64,000 nt of DNA, taken from contig NZ_ATXU01000001.1 in the NCBI RefSeq assembly GCF_000421845.1, positions 62,001-126,000 of the forward strand, read 5' to 3'. The notes under the pieces were generated by a model, which was given only the letters and a program-made list of their open reading frames with translations, made no database searches and had not been told where the DNA came from. This stretch comes from Leucobacter chironomi DSM 19883. GTDB lineage: Bacteria > Actinomycetota > Actinomycetes > Actinomycetales > Microbacteriaceae. The position numbers were made by a program, and so were the translations under genes. Positions 24,746 to 33,844 of the stretch are shown here, in pieces. The number at the start of each line of letters is the position of its first letter. Position 1 is the first letter of the stretch.

Positions 24746-26495
24746 TCGGCGCCTGCGCACCGTTCTGCCCATCGTCATCGCGATCCTCGGGATCGGGATC
24801 GGCTGGGCCCTGAGCGTCGGGCTCTCGGGATACGTCGTCTACCTGGCCATCAGCATGGTCACCGCGACGATCTCGCTGCTCGGCCTCGGCATCGTCACCG
24901 GCTCGGCGGGGATCATCGCCCTCTGCCAGCTCACCTTCAGCGCCATCGGCGCGTGGGTGGTCACGTTCCTGAACAAGAACGAGGCCCCGGGCGGGTTCAT
25001 CGTCTGGCTGATCGCCGGCGCACTGGTCGCCGCGATCGCGGGCGTGCTGCTGGGCCTTCCGGCGCTGCGTCTGCGCGGAGTGAATCTCGCCGTCGTCACC
25101 CTCGGCGCTGCTGCCGCTGTCGACGTGCTGCTCGTGCAGACGCAGTTCCCGGGGCAGCAGGACGGGCTGTCGGTGGAGCGCCCCGGTCTCTTCTCGAGCG
25201 ATCGCGAGTACTTCTTCTTCGCGGTGATCGTACTGGTGGTCTGCATCTACCTCGTCTTCCTGCTGCAGCGCAGCCGGGTCGGCAGCAGCTGGAAGGCCGT
25301 CGCCTTCTCCGAGCGCGGCACGGCCGCGGTCGGTCAGAGCGTGCGCTTGGCGAAGCTGTCGGCGTTCGCGATGAGCGCCGCCCTCGGCGGTATCTCGGGC
25401 GGCCTGCTCGCGGGCCAGGTCGGGATCCCCTACGCGTCGAGCTTCACACCGCTGATGTCGATCGCCTTCTACATCCTCGCGGTGATGAGCGGCACCTACC
25501 TGATCGACATGGCCATCTTCGGCGGCGTGCTGTGGGTGCTCGTACCCGAGCTGCTGAAGCGCTGGGGCGTGCCGCAGGACTGGGGTTTCGTGATCTTCGG
25601 TCTGCTCGGCATCCAGGCGATCACCGGCGGCTCGAACCTCGGCGAGGTGATCCGCGGCGGCTTCCGCAGGAGCGCGAAGAAGCGTCGTGCGGCGCAGGCC
25701 GAGACCGTCTCGAACGATGTCGGCACGACGGCACTCGACGTGTTCGCGGTGCCGGAGGCGGCGGAGCCGATTCCGGCGGATGCGGCGCCGGTGCTCGAGG
25801 TGCGCGGTCTCGGGGTGCAGTTCGGCGCGCTCAAGGCGAACGACGACGTGTCCCTGCAGGTGCGTCCGCGCTCCATCATGGGCCTGATCGGCCCGAACGG
25901 CGCCGGCAAGTCGACCTTCGTCGACGCGGTGAGCGGCTTCCTGCCGCAGCACACCGGCACGGTGCTGCTGGACGGCGAGGACATCACCCGGCTGTCGCCG
26001 GTGGCGCGCGCCCGCAAGGGGCTGCGCCGCACCTTCCAGCAGGATCGGGTGCCCCCGCAGCTGTCGGTGGAGGCGTATGTGCGATTCGTGGCGCGCAAGC
26101 GTCTCGATCATGATGAGCTGGCCGATGCGCTCGCATTCCTGGGCTGCCCGCCCCCGGAGGAGCAGCTGGCGAACGTCGACGTGGGCACGCGCCGTCTCAT
26201 CGAGGTGGCTGCGGCGGTGCTGTCGGGTCCGCGCGTGCTGATCCTCGACGAGCCCGCGGCGGGTCTGTCGCACGAGGAGCATCTGCAGTTCGGGCATCGC
26301 CTCACGCGGATCCCGTCGCGCTTCGATACGGCGATCGTGGTCATCGAGCACGATCTCGATCTGGTGCGCTCGGTGTGCACGGAGCTCACCGTGCTCGACT
26401 TCGGCAAGGTGCTCGCTCAGGGCCCGACGCGTGAAGTGCTGGACGATCCCGCGGTGGTCGCCGCCTACATGGGAGATGCGGAGATGACGCAATGA
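24732..26495 (+). CDS. LivM-LivG fusion: ABC permease plus ATPase
   Basis: 587 aa. The N-terminal half (about 1-310) is a LivM-type permease with GIVTGSAGIIALCQLTFSAIGAWV and LRLRGVNLAVVTLGAAAAVDVLL. A linker of about 40 residues follows. The C-terminal half is a LivG ATPase with Walker A GPNGAGKS (387-394), a degenerate signature region VDVGTRRLIEVAAAVLSGPRVLILDEP, and the H-loop IVVIEHDLDLVRS. Fusion fixes the permease:ATPase ratio; such fusions are known in actinobacteria. It overlaps the LivF gene by 4 nt. The usual LSGGQ is missing here, as is common in LivG-like proteins of fused type. Confidence 0.9.
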   Translation: MLLANRRLRTVLPIVIAILGIGIGWALSVGLSGYVVYLAISMVTATISLLGLGIVTGSAGIIALCQLTFSAIGAWVVTFLNKNEAPGGFIVWLIAGALVAAIAGVLLGLPALRLRGVNLAVVTLGAAAAVDVLLVQTQFPGQQDGLSVERPGLFSSDREYFFFAVIVLVVCIYLVFLLQRSRVGSSWKAVAFSERGTAAVGQSVRLAKLSAFAMSAALGGISGGLLAGQVGIPYASSFTPLMSIAFYILAVMSGTYLIDMAIFGGVLWVLVPELLKRWGVPQDWGFVIFGLLGIQAITGGSNLGEVIRGGFRRSAKKRRAAQAETVSNDVGTTALDVFAVPEAAEPIPADAAPVLEVRGLGVQFGALKANDDVSLQVRPRSIMGLIGPNGAGKSTFVDAVSGFLPQHTGTVLLDGEDITRLSPVARARKGLRRTFQQDRVPPQLSVEAYVRFVARKRLDHDELADALAFLGCPPPEEQLANVDVGTRRLIEVAAAVLSGPRVLILDEPAAGLSHEEHLQFGHRLTRIPSRFDTAIVVIEHDLDLVRSVCTELTVLDFGKVLAQGPTREVLDDPAVVAAYMGDAEMTQ

Positions 26496-27187
26496 ACGAA
26501 CTGCGATTGAGCGGCGTGACGGTGCGCCGCGGGGCCGGCCCGGTCGTGTCGGACGTCGATCTGACGTTGCAGGAGGGACGGATCCTCGCGCTCGTCGGGC
26601 CGAACGGCGCCGGCAAGACGAGCCTGCTGGAGTCGGTGTCGGGAGTGATCGATCACTCGAGCGGCGATATCACCCTCGGTGGCGAGTCGATCGCGAAGTG
26701 GAGCCGGGTGCAGCGCTCGCGTGCGGGCATCGCCCACATCGAGCAGGGGCGCGCGATCTTCCCGTCGCTGACCGTGCGCGAGAACCTGCTGCTCACCGCG
26801 AAGAACGATGCGGGCGTGCAGGAGGTGCTGCAGTCGTTTCCCGAGTTGGAGAAGCGGATCGATTCGCAGTCGGTGCTGCTGTCGGGCGGCGAGCAGCAGA
26901 TGCTGGTGCTCGCCCGCGCGTTCGCGTCGAAGCCGCGTTTCCTGCTGATCGACGAGATGTCGCTCGGTCTCGCGCCGGTCGTGTTCATGCGACTGCTGCC
27001 GTTGATCCAGCAGATCGCGGCGTCGCGGGTGGGCGTGCTGCTCGTGGAGCAGTTCACGCACCTCGCCCTCGGCATCGCCGACGACGCGATGGTGGTGGCG
27101 AGCGGCCGGGTGAGCCACCCGCAGGGGCCGGCGAAGCAGCTCGCCGACGATGAGGCGCTGCTGCGTCAGGCGTACCTGGGCGGCTGA
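26492..27187 (+). CDS. Branched-chain-type ABC ATPase, LivF-like
   Basis: 231 aa. Walker A GPNGAGKTSLLE at about 34-44, LivF-typical IEQGRAIFPSLTVRENLLLTA, signature LSGGEQQMLVLARAF, Walker B FLLIDEMSLGLAP, and a switch histidine region replaced by VLLVEQFTHLAL. It is the last gene of the importer operon and ends just before a strong bidirectional terminator. Confidence 0.92.
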   Translation: MNELRLSGVTVRRGAGPVVSDVDLTLQEGRILALVGPNGAGKTSLLESVSGVIDHSSGDITLGGESIAKWSRVQRSRAGIAHIEQGRAIFPSLTVRENLLLTAKNDAGVQEVLQSFPELEKRIDSQSVLLSGGEQQMLVLARAFASKPRFLLIDEMSLGLAPVVFMRLLPLIQQIAASRVGVLLVEQFTHLALGIADDAMVVASGRVSHPQGPAKQLADDEALLRQAYLGG

Positions 27188-27191
27188 GCCA

Positions 27192-27252
27192 CGCACGCAG
27201 AAGCCTCCCGCCCCCTGAGCTTGTCGAAGGGAGCGGGAGGCTTCTGCGTGCG
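27192..27252. terminator. Bidirectional terminator carrying a CCCTGAGCTTGTCGAAGGG loop
   Basis: 20-bp perfect arms (27192-27211 and 27233-27252; core GCAGAAGCCTCCCGC) close a 21-nt loop that is essentially the 19-mer CCCTGAGCTTGTCGAAGGG. It sits between the convergent livF-like and pilin genes. The 19-mer resembles a palindromic repeat I recall as widely dispersed in bacterial genomes. Confidence 0.75.
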
Positions 27253-27257
27253 GCTGC

Positions 27258-28807
27258 TTAGCCGGCGGTGACGTTCTCGACCTTCTTACGGCGGCCGAAG
27301 ATCGCGAAGAGCAGGCCGCCGGCGATCAGCACCGTGCCCGCGATGCCGATCGCGACCCCGCCCGCACCGCCGAGCACCGGCAGCGCACCGGCCTGGCGCT
27401 GGCGGTTCTCGATGCTCACGATCGCAACCGCACCCGGGGCCCGAACCGGCGTCACCGTGATCTCCGTCGGCGCGGCACTCGCCACGTATCCCGCGGGGGC
27501 GCTCGTCTCCACCAGCCAGTAGCGCTCCCCAGCGGGCGACGCTTTCAAGCCTGTGATCACCGCGAAGCCGTGATCCGCGCCCTGATCGGCCGTCACGAAG
27601 GTCCTGCCGTCGCCGCTCACCCCGGACCCGGCGGCGAACTCCAGGCCCGCGGTCACCGGCTGCCCGGCCTCCACCTCCGCCACCGCATCCCATGCGGCCG
27701 CTTCCGAGGCGAACACCTGGAACCCCGCACCCGACAGCCGCGCCGACTGATCCGCGGGGTCTCCGCCCTCGATCACCTTGTTCACCCGCGCCGACCCCCA
27801 ATAGGTGCGCGGCGACGACGGGGTGAGCTGCTCGTCGTTCAGCCAGAGCACGGCGCTTTTGACGATCTCACCCCGGGTGGGCACCGAGACGACGCGGGTC
27901 GCCAGCCTGAAGTCGAGCTGCGCCCCGTCGCCCGCCGAGTGCAGCGCGTCGAGTCCCGGCTGCTCCAGCCGCATCGTCACCACGCCCGGCACCGGCTCCA
28001 CCGCGAAGTCGCCGGGCGCCGTGAGCTCGATCTCGGGCCCCGAGGTCGGCCGGATCGTGACCGTCGGCGCGGGATCCTCGGCATAGGCGAGACCGGTGGG
28101 GAGGATGTCCATCACCTCGTAGCGGTGCGGCGTCGGCGTCGTGTGCGGCACATTGCCGGTGATCGTCCAGTTCACGAGGTCGCCGAGCGCGTGCGCAGCG
28201 CTGTCGTCGCCCGTCTTCACCACACCGGAGGCGATCGCCTTCGGATAGGCGTAGATGTCGTAGTTGAAGACACCGGGCTCCTGGGTGGGCATCGGCGCGG
28301 TCACGAGGAAGGACTGCACATCGCTCGTCATCGATGCGGGCTTGGCCGTCTGGTACACCCAGTAGAGACCCACGCGCAGCACGCTGACCTTGAACTTGCC
28401 TGACCCGGCGTCGCCGCCTGTCGCACCCCGCCACACGGGCACCAGCGTCGGCGACGACGCCGGGAACGCCGCAGGATCGTCCAGGTAGGGCTGGATCAGC
28501 GCCCACCCCGCGTCGGTGGTCAGGTCGACCGGCACTCCGCCGATCTCGGTGACCCGCTCGACCTCGAACGTCACGCCGTCCACGGGCAGCGCGCCTTCGG
28601 GCAGCGCGTCGAGCTTCGACCCGTCGCCGACGATACCGGTCGGCGGCGTGGGCGGGTGAGCACCTGCACCGTCAGCGACCCGAAGCGATCCGGATCGATA
28701 TCGGCCGGTGACGCGTGACCCGCGGTCGCCGCACCCCCGATCAGGGCCGCCGCGCCCAGAACGATCGCCGCCAGTGCGGCACCCCAGCGGCCTGCGGTTG
28801 TCGACAT
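27258..28807 (-). pseudogene. SpaA-type pilin subunit with C-terminal sorting signal, frameshifted
   Basis: The reading starts at ATG 28807 (GGAGAGGAC upstream) with an export signal MSTTAGRWGAALAAIVLG..GHASPADIDPDRFGSLTVQVLT. The frame is then lost near 28650-28656. Pilin-like sequence resumes one frame over as PTPPTGIVGDGSKLDALPEG..VDGVTFEVERV and continues to the stop at 27258. Adding one C to the CCC at 28650-28652 (minus strand) would join the two parts. Domains: a SpaA/SpaH-like N-domain, a Cna-B-like domain (GFAVITGLKASPAGERYWLVETSAPAGY), and the sorting signal LPVLGG followed by a membrane helix and RRKK. No sortase or second pilin gene is nearby. A real mutation and a sequencing error cannot be told apart here. 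Confidence 0.75.
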
Positions 28808-29007
28808 GGCGAAGTCCTCTCCTCGTGGGGAACCGCTCGGACCTCGCGTCCCCGAGCAGCGGGAATCGATCCACGCCCGAGTTCTCCCCCGCCGGGTCGG
28901 AACCGGCGAACCGCGCATACATCGCGCTCAGCATACCCACGGGAGACGCCCAGCATCGCCCCATTAGGAGTTTTCGCCCAACGCCCCGGGGTCGGAAGCG
29001 CCCCGCG

Positions 29008-30708
29008 TCACCCCCGCTCGTGCACCGTCCGTCCACCGAACACGGTGAGGTCGACGCGCAGCTCGGTCAGCCGCTCCGGCGCCACGGAACGCGGGTCGGC
29101 GTCGAGCACCACGAGGTCCGCAACCTTGCCCGGTTCCAGCGACCCGCGCCACTGCTCGGCGAAGCTCTGCCGCGCCGGCTCCGACGTGTACGCACGCAGC
29201 GCCGTCGCGAAGTCGACGCACTGCTCCGGACCGGACACCCGCCCCGTCGCCTTCGACCGGCGCGTCATCATGCCCGAGATGCCGGCGAGCCAATCCGGCG
29301 GTGTCACCGGGGCGTCGGAGCTCGCGCAGAAGATCGCCCCCGACTCCGCAGCGGAACGCGTCGGCCACTGGCGCGCCGAGAGCTCCTCGCCCACCACCGC
29401 ATCCATGAGATCGGTGATCTGCGCTTTGATCCCTGGGTTCATGTTGACCCCGTAGCCGCGCTCGCCCAACTGCGCCAGACGCTCATCCGAGATGAAGTCG
29501 CCGTGGATCACGTAGTGCCGCGCGTCCGCACGCGGATGCTGCTCGTTCGCCGCGACGAACGCGTCGACGGTGATGTCGATGCCGTGATCACCCGTCACAT
29601 GCACGCCCGCCTGCAGGCCCAGGCCATGCACGGTGTCGATCGCGCGACGCAGCTCGGCCTCCTGCAACGGCTCGCTCGCGCCGTGCACGCACAGGGCGCC
29701 GTGCCCCTGCGAAGGTCCGTAGGGCTGCCACATGTAGGCCGTCTCATTCGGCGGCACCCCGTCGGCGAAGAGCTTCACCCCGATCACGTTCAGCAGCCGC
29801 GGATCGACGGGCTCGCGAGCGGCGAGCTGATCCCGCACCCGGTCCTCGAGCCGATCTGCCGACTCCCCCATCGCGAGCGGCAGCATCAGCACCGATACCC
29901 GCGCCGTCAGCTCCCCGGCCGCGACGAGCTCCTCATAGGCGCGGATCGCGTCGCCGCCGAGCGCCCCGCCCAGCACGCCCTCACCACCCGGGCCGAGCCC
30001 GGGCTCCGTGAAGGCGGTGATGCCACGCGCGTTGAGGCGACGCACCGCGTCGGCGATCGCCTGTTTGCGAGTCGCGTAGTCGGGCCGCGGGATGATCGAC
30101 TGCACGAGGTCCTGCGCGCCCTCGCGCAGAATCCCCGTCGCCTCGCCGTGCTCGTCACGGTCGATCACGCCGCCCGCGGGCGGGAGCGTGCCGCGATCCA
30201 CACCCGCGAGACGCAGCGCCGCACTGTTGACGACCACCATGTGCCCCGAGAAGTCGGTCAGGCAGACCGGATGCTCGGGGGCGGCCGCGTCGAGGTCGGC
30301 CCGGTGCAGGAGCGAGCGCTCGCCGCTCAGGCACTCGTCGAGATAGCCGGCATCCCAGCCCTGCCCCACGATCCACTCGCCCGTTGCACGCACGGCCGCG
30401 GTCGCACGCACCAGCTCGACGATGTCGGCGATCGACCGCACGCTCGGGAAGGCGAGATCGAGCGAATACGGCGGGCTGCCGATCCCCCACGCCGCGGCGT
30501 GCAGATGCGAGTCATCGATGCCGGGCAGCACCGCCCGCCCATCGAGCTCGATCACCCGGGTATCGGGCCCGATGAGCCCGGCGATCTCGGCGTCATCGCC
30601 CACCGCGAGCACTCGGCCGTCGCCCACGGCGATGGCCTGCCCGACCGAGAAGTCGCGATCGACGGTGTAGACGGCGCCGCCTCGCAGCACCAGATCGGCT
30701 GATTCCAT
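29008..30708 (-). CDS. YtcJ-like amidohydrolase (copy 2)
   Basis: 566 aa. N-terminal composite domain LVLRGGAVYTVDRDFS, metal-binding HxH in GIDDSHLHAAAWG, then QAGVHVTGDHGIDITVDAFV and RHYVIHGDFISDERL, the late Asp in CASSDAPVTPPDWLAG, and C-terminal VADLVVLDADPRSVAPERL. The start at 30708 (MESADLV) matches the family start; the longer reading is antisense to the monooxygenase. It lies 34 bp downstream of the FAD monooxygenase at 30743 and is most similar by eye to copy 4 at 62168 (shared DSHLHA and PGxGPGEDG/PGLGPGGEG text). Substrate unknown. Confidence 0.87.
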   Translation of the reverse strand: MESADLVLRGGAVYTVDRDFSVGQAIAVGDGRVLAVGDDAEIAGLIGPDTRVIELDGRAVLPGIDDSHLHAAAWGIGSPPYSLDLAFPSVRSIADIVELVRATAAVRATGEWIVGQGWDAGYLDECLSGERSLLHRADLDAAAPEHPVCLTDFSGHMVVVNSAALRLAGVDRGTLPPAGGVIDRDEHGEATGILREGAQDLVQSIIPRPDYATRKQAIADAVRRLNARGITAFTEPGLGPGGEGVLGGALGGDAIRAYEELVAAGELTARVSVLMLPLAMGESADRLEDRVRDQLAAREPVDPRLLNVIGVKLFADGVPPNETAYMWQPYGPSQGHGALCVHGASEPLQEAELRRAIDTVHGLGLQAGVHVTGDHGIDITVDAFVAANEQHPRADARHYVIHGDFISDERLAQLGERGYGVNMNPGIKAQITDLMDAVVGEELSARQWPTRSAAESGAIFCASSDAPVTPPDWLAGISGMMTRRSKATGRVSGPEQCVDFATALRAYTSEPARQSFAEQWRGSLEPGKVADLVVLDADPRSVAPERLTELRVDLTVFGGRTVHERG

Positions 30709-30742
30709 GATGTTCCCCCTCTGTTCTCGTCGAATCGACGTC

Positions 30743-32620
30743 TTACTCGGATGCCGTGAAAATCGGCTCGAAGAACGCGGCGAGTTCGTCGGTCGCCGAG
30801 AGCGGCAGCACCGTCGCGACATACTGATCGGGCCGCACCACCACCACGGCACCGTCGCGGCTCACCCCGCGCTCGTCGAAGATGTCGTTGCCCGGAATGG
30901 CAGCCCACGTCTTCTCGTAGTTGATGAGCTGGAACGGCCCGCGGCGGGGCATGAACAGCTCCGGCACACGGCCCAGCTCGATATCGTGATAGCCCTCCTG
31001 ATAGACCACCTTCACGTCGAAGCGGCTGTCGAGGTCGGCGCCCGTCGGAGTGAACCGGCGCACCGGGGAGTGCTCCGACGACAGCATCCACTCGGCCCAG
31101 CGATCCAGGGCCTCCGCGCCCGCATCGGCGAACGCGTAGATGCGGTATCGCCCGTCGGCGCGGTGGTGGTGGCCGAGGTGGGCGAGCACGCCGTCGGCGA
31201 CCCGCACCGCCTCCGCGGACTTGAAGCGCTTGCCGACCGGGAATCCCGTCGCGAGGCCCTGGTGCGCCCCGTCTCCGGTGAGCGTCGACGACTCGTACTG
31301 CGTCATGAAGCCGGCGGGGAACTCGGCCGTGGCGATGTAGAAGTCCTCCAGCTCGCGCGGCGACGCGAACTCCTCCGGCTTCTTCGCCATCAGCGTCGAC
31401 CATTCCTTGTCGAAGTCGATCAGGTTCTGCGCGATGACCCGCCGCTCCTCGGAGTAGGTCTCCAGCAGCGACTCGGGGCTGCGCCCCTCGAGCACGTATC
31501 CCAGCTTCCAGGCCAGGTTCCAGCCGTCCTGCAAAGACACGTTCATGCCCTGCCCCGCCTTCGCGCTGTGCGTGTGGCACGCGTCGCCGGCGAGGAAGAC
31601 GCGCGGGGCGCGCCGCCCGCCCTCATGCGCGTCGGCGTCGTCGAAGCGGTCGGTCAGACGGTGCGCCACCTCGTAGACGCTCCACCAGGAGACGTCCTTC
31701 ACGTCGAGCGTGTAGGGGTGCAGGATCGCGTTCGCCCGCGCCGCGATCTGCTCGACCGAGGTCTGGCGCACGGCCCCACGGTCGTTCTCACCGGTCTCGC
31801 CGAGATCGACGTACCAGCGCACCAGGTAGTTGCCCTCGCGGGGTATCACCAGAATGTTGCCGCCGTCACCGGACTGGATGATGCTCTTGCGGCGAGTGTC
31901 GGGGAAGTCGGTGACGGCGAGCGCGTCCATCACGCCCCAGGCGTGCATCGCCTGATCGCCCGCGAGCCGACCCCCGATCGCGGCCCGCACGCGGCTGCGA
32001 GCGCCGTCGGCCCCCACGACGTACTTCGCGCGCACCACGCGGGTGGCGCCCTCATCCGCGCCGGTCGTGCGACGCAGCGTGACCGCCACAGGGTACTCGC
32101 CCTCGCCGACCTCCAGCCCCTCGAACTCGTAGCCGTAGTCGACCCGCCCCCGCGCCGGCGAACGCTCCGCGAACTCCGCCAGGTAGTCGGCCACCCGCGT
32201 CTGATTGACGATCAGCTGCGGGAACTCGCTGATGCCGATGAGGGTGTCCGGCGTGGTCGAGCTGCGGTGGATGTTGCGCGGATCCTCGGGGTCCGGCGTC
32301 CAGAACTCGGTATCGACAAGCTGGTATGCCTCCTGAATGATCTGCTCAGCGAAACCGAACGCCTGGAACGTCTCCACGCTGCGCGCCTGAATCCCATCAG
32401 CCTGACCTACCTCCAAGCGACCAGCCCGTCGCTCCACGATCCGCGTGGTGACGCCCGGAAACTGTGCGAGCTGCGCGGCTGTGATGATGCCGGCGGGGCC
32501 CGAGCCCACGATCAGCACATCGACCTGTTCGGGCAGCTCGTCCGGTCGGTCCAGTCCGACCCCCGCAGCCGGCTCGATGCGCGGATCGACAGTGGTGTAC
32601 CCGTTGTGGTGGAACTCCAT
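30743..32620 (-). CDS. FAD-dependent aromatic hydroxylase, phenol 2-monooxygenase-like
   Basis: 625 aa, full length for the PheA/TfdB class. FAD motif DVLIVGSGPAGI at about 33-44, GQADGIQARSVETFQAFGF, middle motif YVVGADGARSRVR, second FAD motif RVFLAGDACHTHSAKAGQGMN, and a C-terminal thioredoxin-like domain (about 460-625; ADGRYRIYAFADAG, FDVKVVYQEGYHDIEL). It uses NADPH and O2 to hydroxylate a phenolic ring. Preceded by GAAGGGAGTGGG. Paralogous to the fragment at 1-346. In an operon with an upstream SDR (107-bp gap) and the downstream amidohydrolase. Confidence 0.9.
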   Translation of the reverse strand: MEFHHNGYTTVDPRIEPAAGVGLDRPDELPEQVDVLIVGSGPAGIITAAQLAQFPGVTTRIVERRAGRLEVGQADGIQARSVETFQAFGFAEQIIQEAYQLVDTEFWTPDPEDPRNIHRSSTTPDTLIGISEFPQLIVNQTRVADYLAEFAERSPARGRVDYGYEFEGLEVGEGEYPVAVTLRRTTGADEGATRVVRAKYVVGADGARSRVRAAIGGRLAGDQAMHAWGVMDALAVTDFPDTRRKSIIQSGDGGNILVIPREGNYLVRWYVDLGETGENDRGAVRQTSVEQIAARANAILHPYTLDVKDVSWWSVYEVAHRLTDRFDDADAHEGGRRAPRVFLAGDACHTHSAKAGQGMNVSLQDGWNLAWKLGYVLEGRSPESLLETYSEERRVIAQNLIDFDKEWSTLMAKKPEEFASPRELEDFYIATAEFPAGFMTQYESSTLTGDGAHQGLATGFPVGKRFKSAEAVRVADGVLAHLGHHHRADGRYRIYAFADAGAEALDRWAEWMLSSEHSPVRRFTPTGADLDSRFDVKVVYQEGYHDIELGRVPELFMPRRGPFQLINYEKTWAAIPGNDIFDERGVSRDGAVVVVRPDQYVATVLPLSATDELAAFFEPIFTASE

Positions 32621-32727
32621 CGTCCCACTCCCTTCTGTTCAGTGGTCGGCACCCGACCCTCGGCTGGGCAAACGAATCCACCCAGGCCCCACAGGCGAAC
32701 GCCTCAGAGCCGAGAGCGGATCCGCCC

Positions 32728-33543
32728 CTACATACCTGCGTGCTCGAACGCCAGCGTGGGAAGATCGACGACGTGCGCGCCGCCGTCGGCCATGATGACG
32801 GCGCCCGTGATGTACGACGACTCGCTCGACCCCAGGAAGCGCACCACCGAGGCGATCTCCTCAGGCTCCCCCACCCGCTTCAGCGGCACGTCGCGCGTGA
32901 CGCGGCCGTACGCCTCCTGGCGGGTCGTCAGCTCGGGCACGTGGTTCATGAACTCGTCCATCTCGGCATCGGCCATCGGCGTGCGAGTCCACCCGGGGCA
33001 CACCGCGTTGACGCGCACCCCGTGCACGCCGTAGTCGCGGGCCATGGAGCGGGTGAGGCCGATGAGTGCGTGCTTCGTGGTGGTGTAACCCGCCACCTTC
33101 GGGCCGGCGAAGACGCCGGCGAGCGACGAGATCACGACGATCTGCCCGCGGCTCTCCACGAGCGCCGGCAGCGCCTCGCGCGACATCGTGAACGCCGTGG
33201 TGAGGTTCACGCGGATCGACGACTCCCACGTCTCGTCGTCGGTCTCGCCCACCGCGTTGAAGCCGTGGCCGCCGGCGTTCGCCACGAGCACGTCGATGCG
33301 GCCGAACTGCTCGAGGATCTGCGCCACAGCCGCCCGCGCCGACTCGCCATCCGCCGCGTCCGCGGCGATCGCGGTGCCGCCGAGTCTCCCGGCGACCTCC
33401 TCGAGGGGGCCGAGCCTGCGCCCGATCAGCACCACCTGCGCGCCCTCGCCCGCGTAGCGCTCGGCGACTGCCGCACCGATCCCCGTGCCGCCGCCCGTGA
33501 TGACGACGACCCGTCCGTGAACACCGTTGTTCTGCTCTGCCAT
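32728..33543 (-). CDS. Short-chain dehydrogenase/reductase (SDR)
   Basis: 271 aa classical SDR. Cofactor motif TGGGTGIG at about 17-24, NAG in VLVANAGG, catalytic Ser in VVISSLAG and YTTTK as the YxxxK pair, and C-terminal SSYITGAVIMADGG. Oxidises or reduces a hydroxyl/ketone with NAD(P). ATG at 33543 follows GAAAGGAACC. First gene of the leftward unit with the hydroxylase and amidohydrolase, divergent from the copper amine oxidase. Confidence 0.9.
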   Translation of the reverse strand: MAEQNNGVHGRVVVITGGGTGIGAAVAERYAGEGAQVVLIGRRLGPLEEVAGRLGGTAIAADAADGESARAAVAQILEQFGRIDVLVANAGGHGFNAVGETDDETWESSIRVNLTTAFTMSREALPALVESRGQIVVISSLAGVFAGPKVAGYTTTKHALIGLTRSMARDYGVHGVRVNAVCPGWTRTPMADAEMDEFMNHVPELTTRQEAYGRVTRDVPLKRVGEPEEIASVVRFLGSSESSYITGAVIMADGGAHVVDLPTLAFEHAGM

Positions 33544-33844
33544 GAGGTTCCTTTCACCCGAGGCCGGTTCTCGCGGGCCGCGCCGGCCCGTCCACCCCTC
33601 ATCCTCGCCGGTTCCGGGCGCGGCGACGACGGGGTGGGCGCTCGCAGCCCAGCACTCTTCCCGCTGAGTCAACTGCGGCGGCGCCTGCGGCCGCGCCTAC
33701 GCCCCCCGCCGGCATCATGCCCGCAGGGTCAACCCCGCAGCGCCCACGGTCAACGACCGTCGCGCTTCCCACTGTCCAAATGACAAGCCGCTTGGGATAC
33801 TGGGAGAGGACGCTCCACCGGTCACCACGACGAGGATGATTTCA
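33544..33844. promoter_or_regulatory. Divergent promoter region, SDR unit / amine oxidase
   Basis: 301 bp without a gene. It contains a perfect 6-3-6 inverted repeat ACGGTC-AAC-GACCGT (33746-33760) and a looser dyad between TCCCACTGTCC (33767-33777) and GGATACTGGGA (33795-33805) close to the amine oxidase start. Both are candidate operators; the cognate regulator is not adjacent. Confidence 0.45.
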
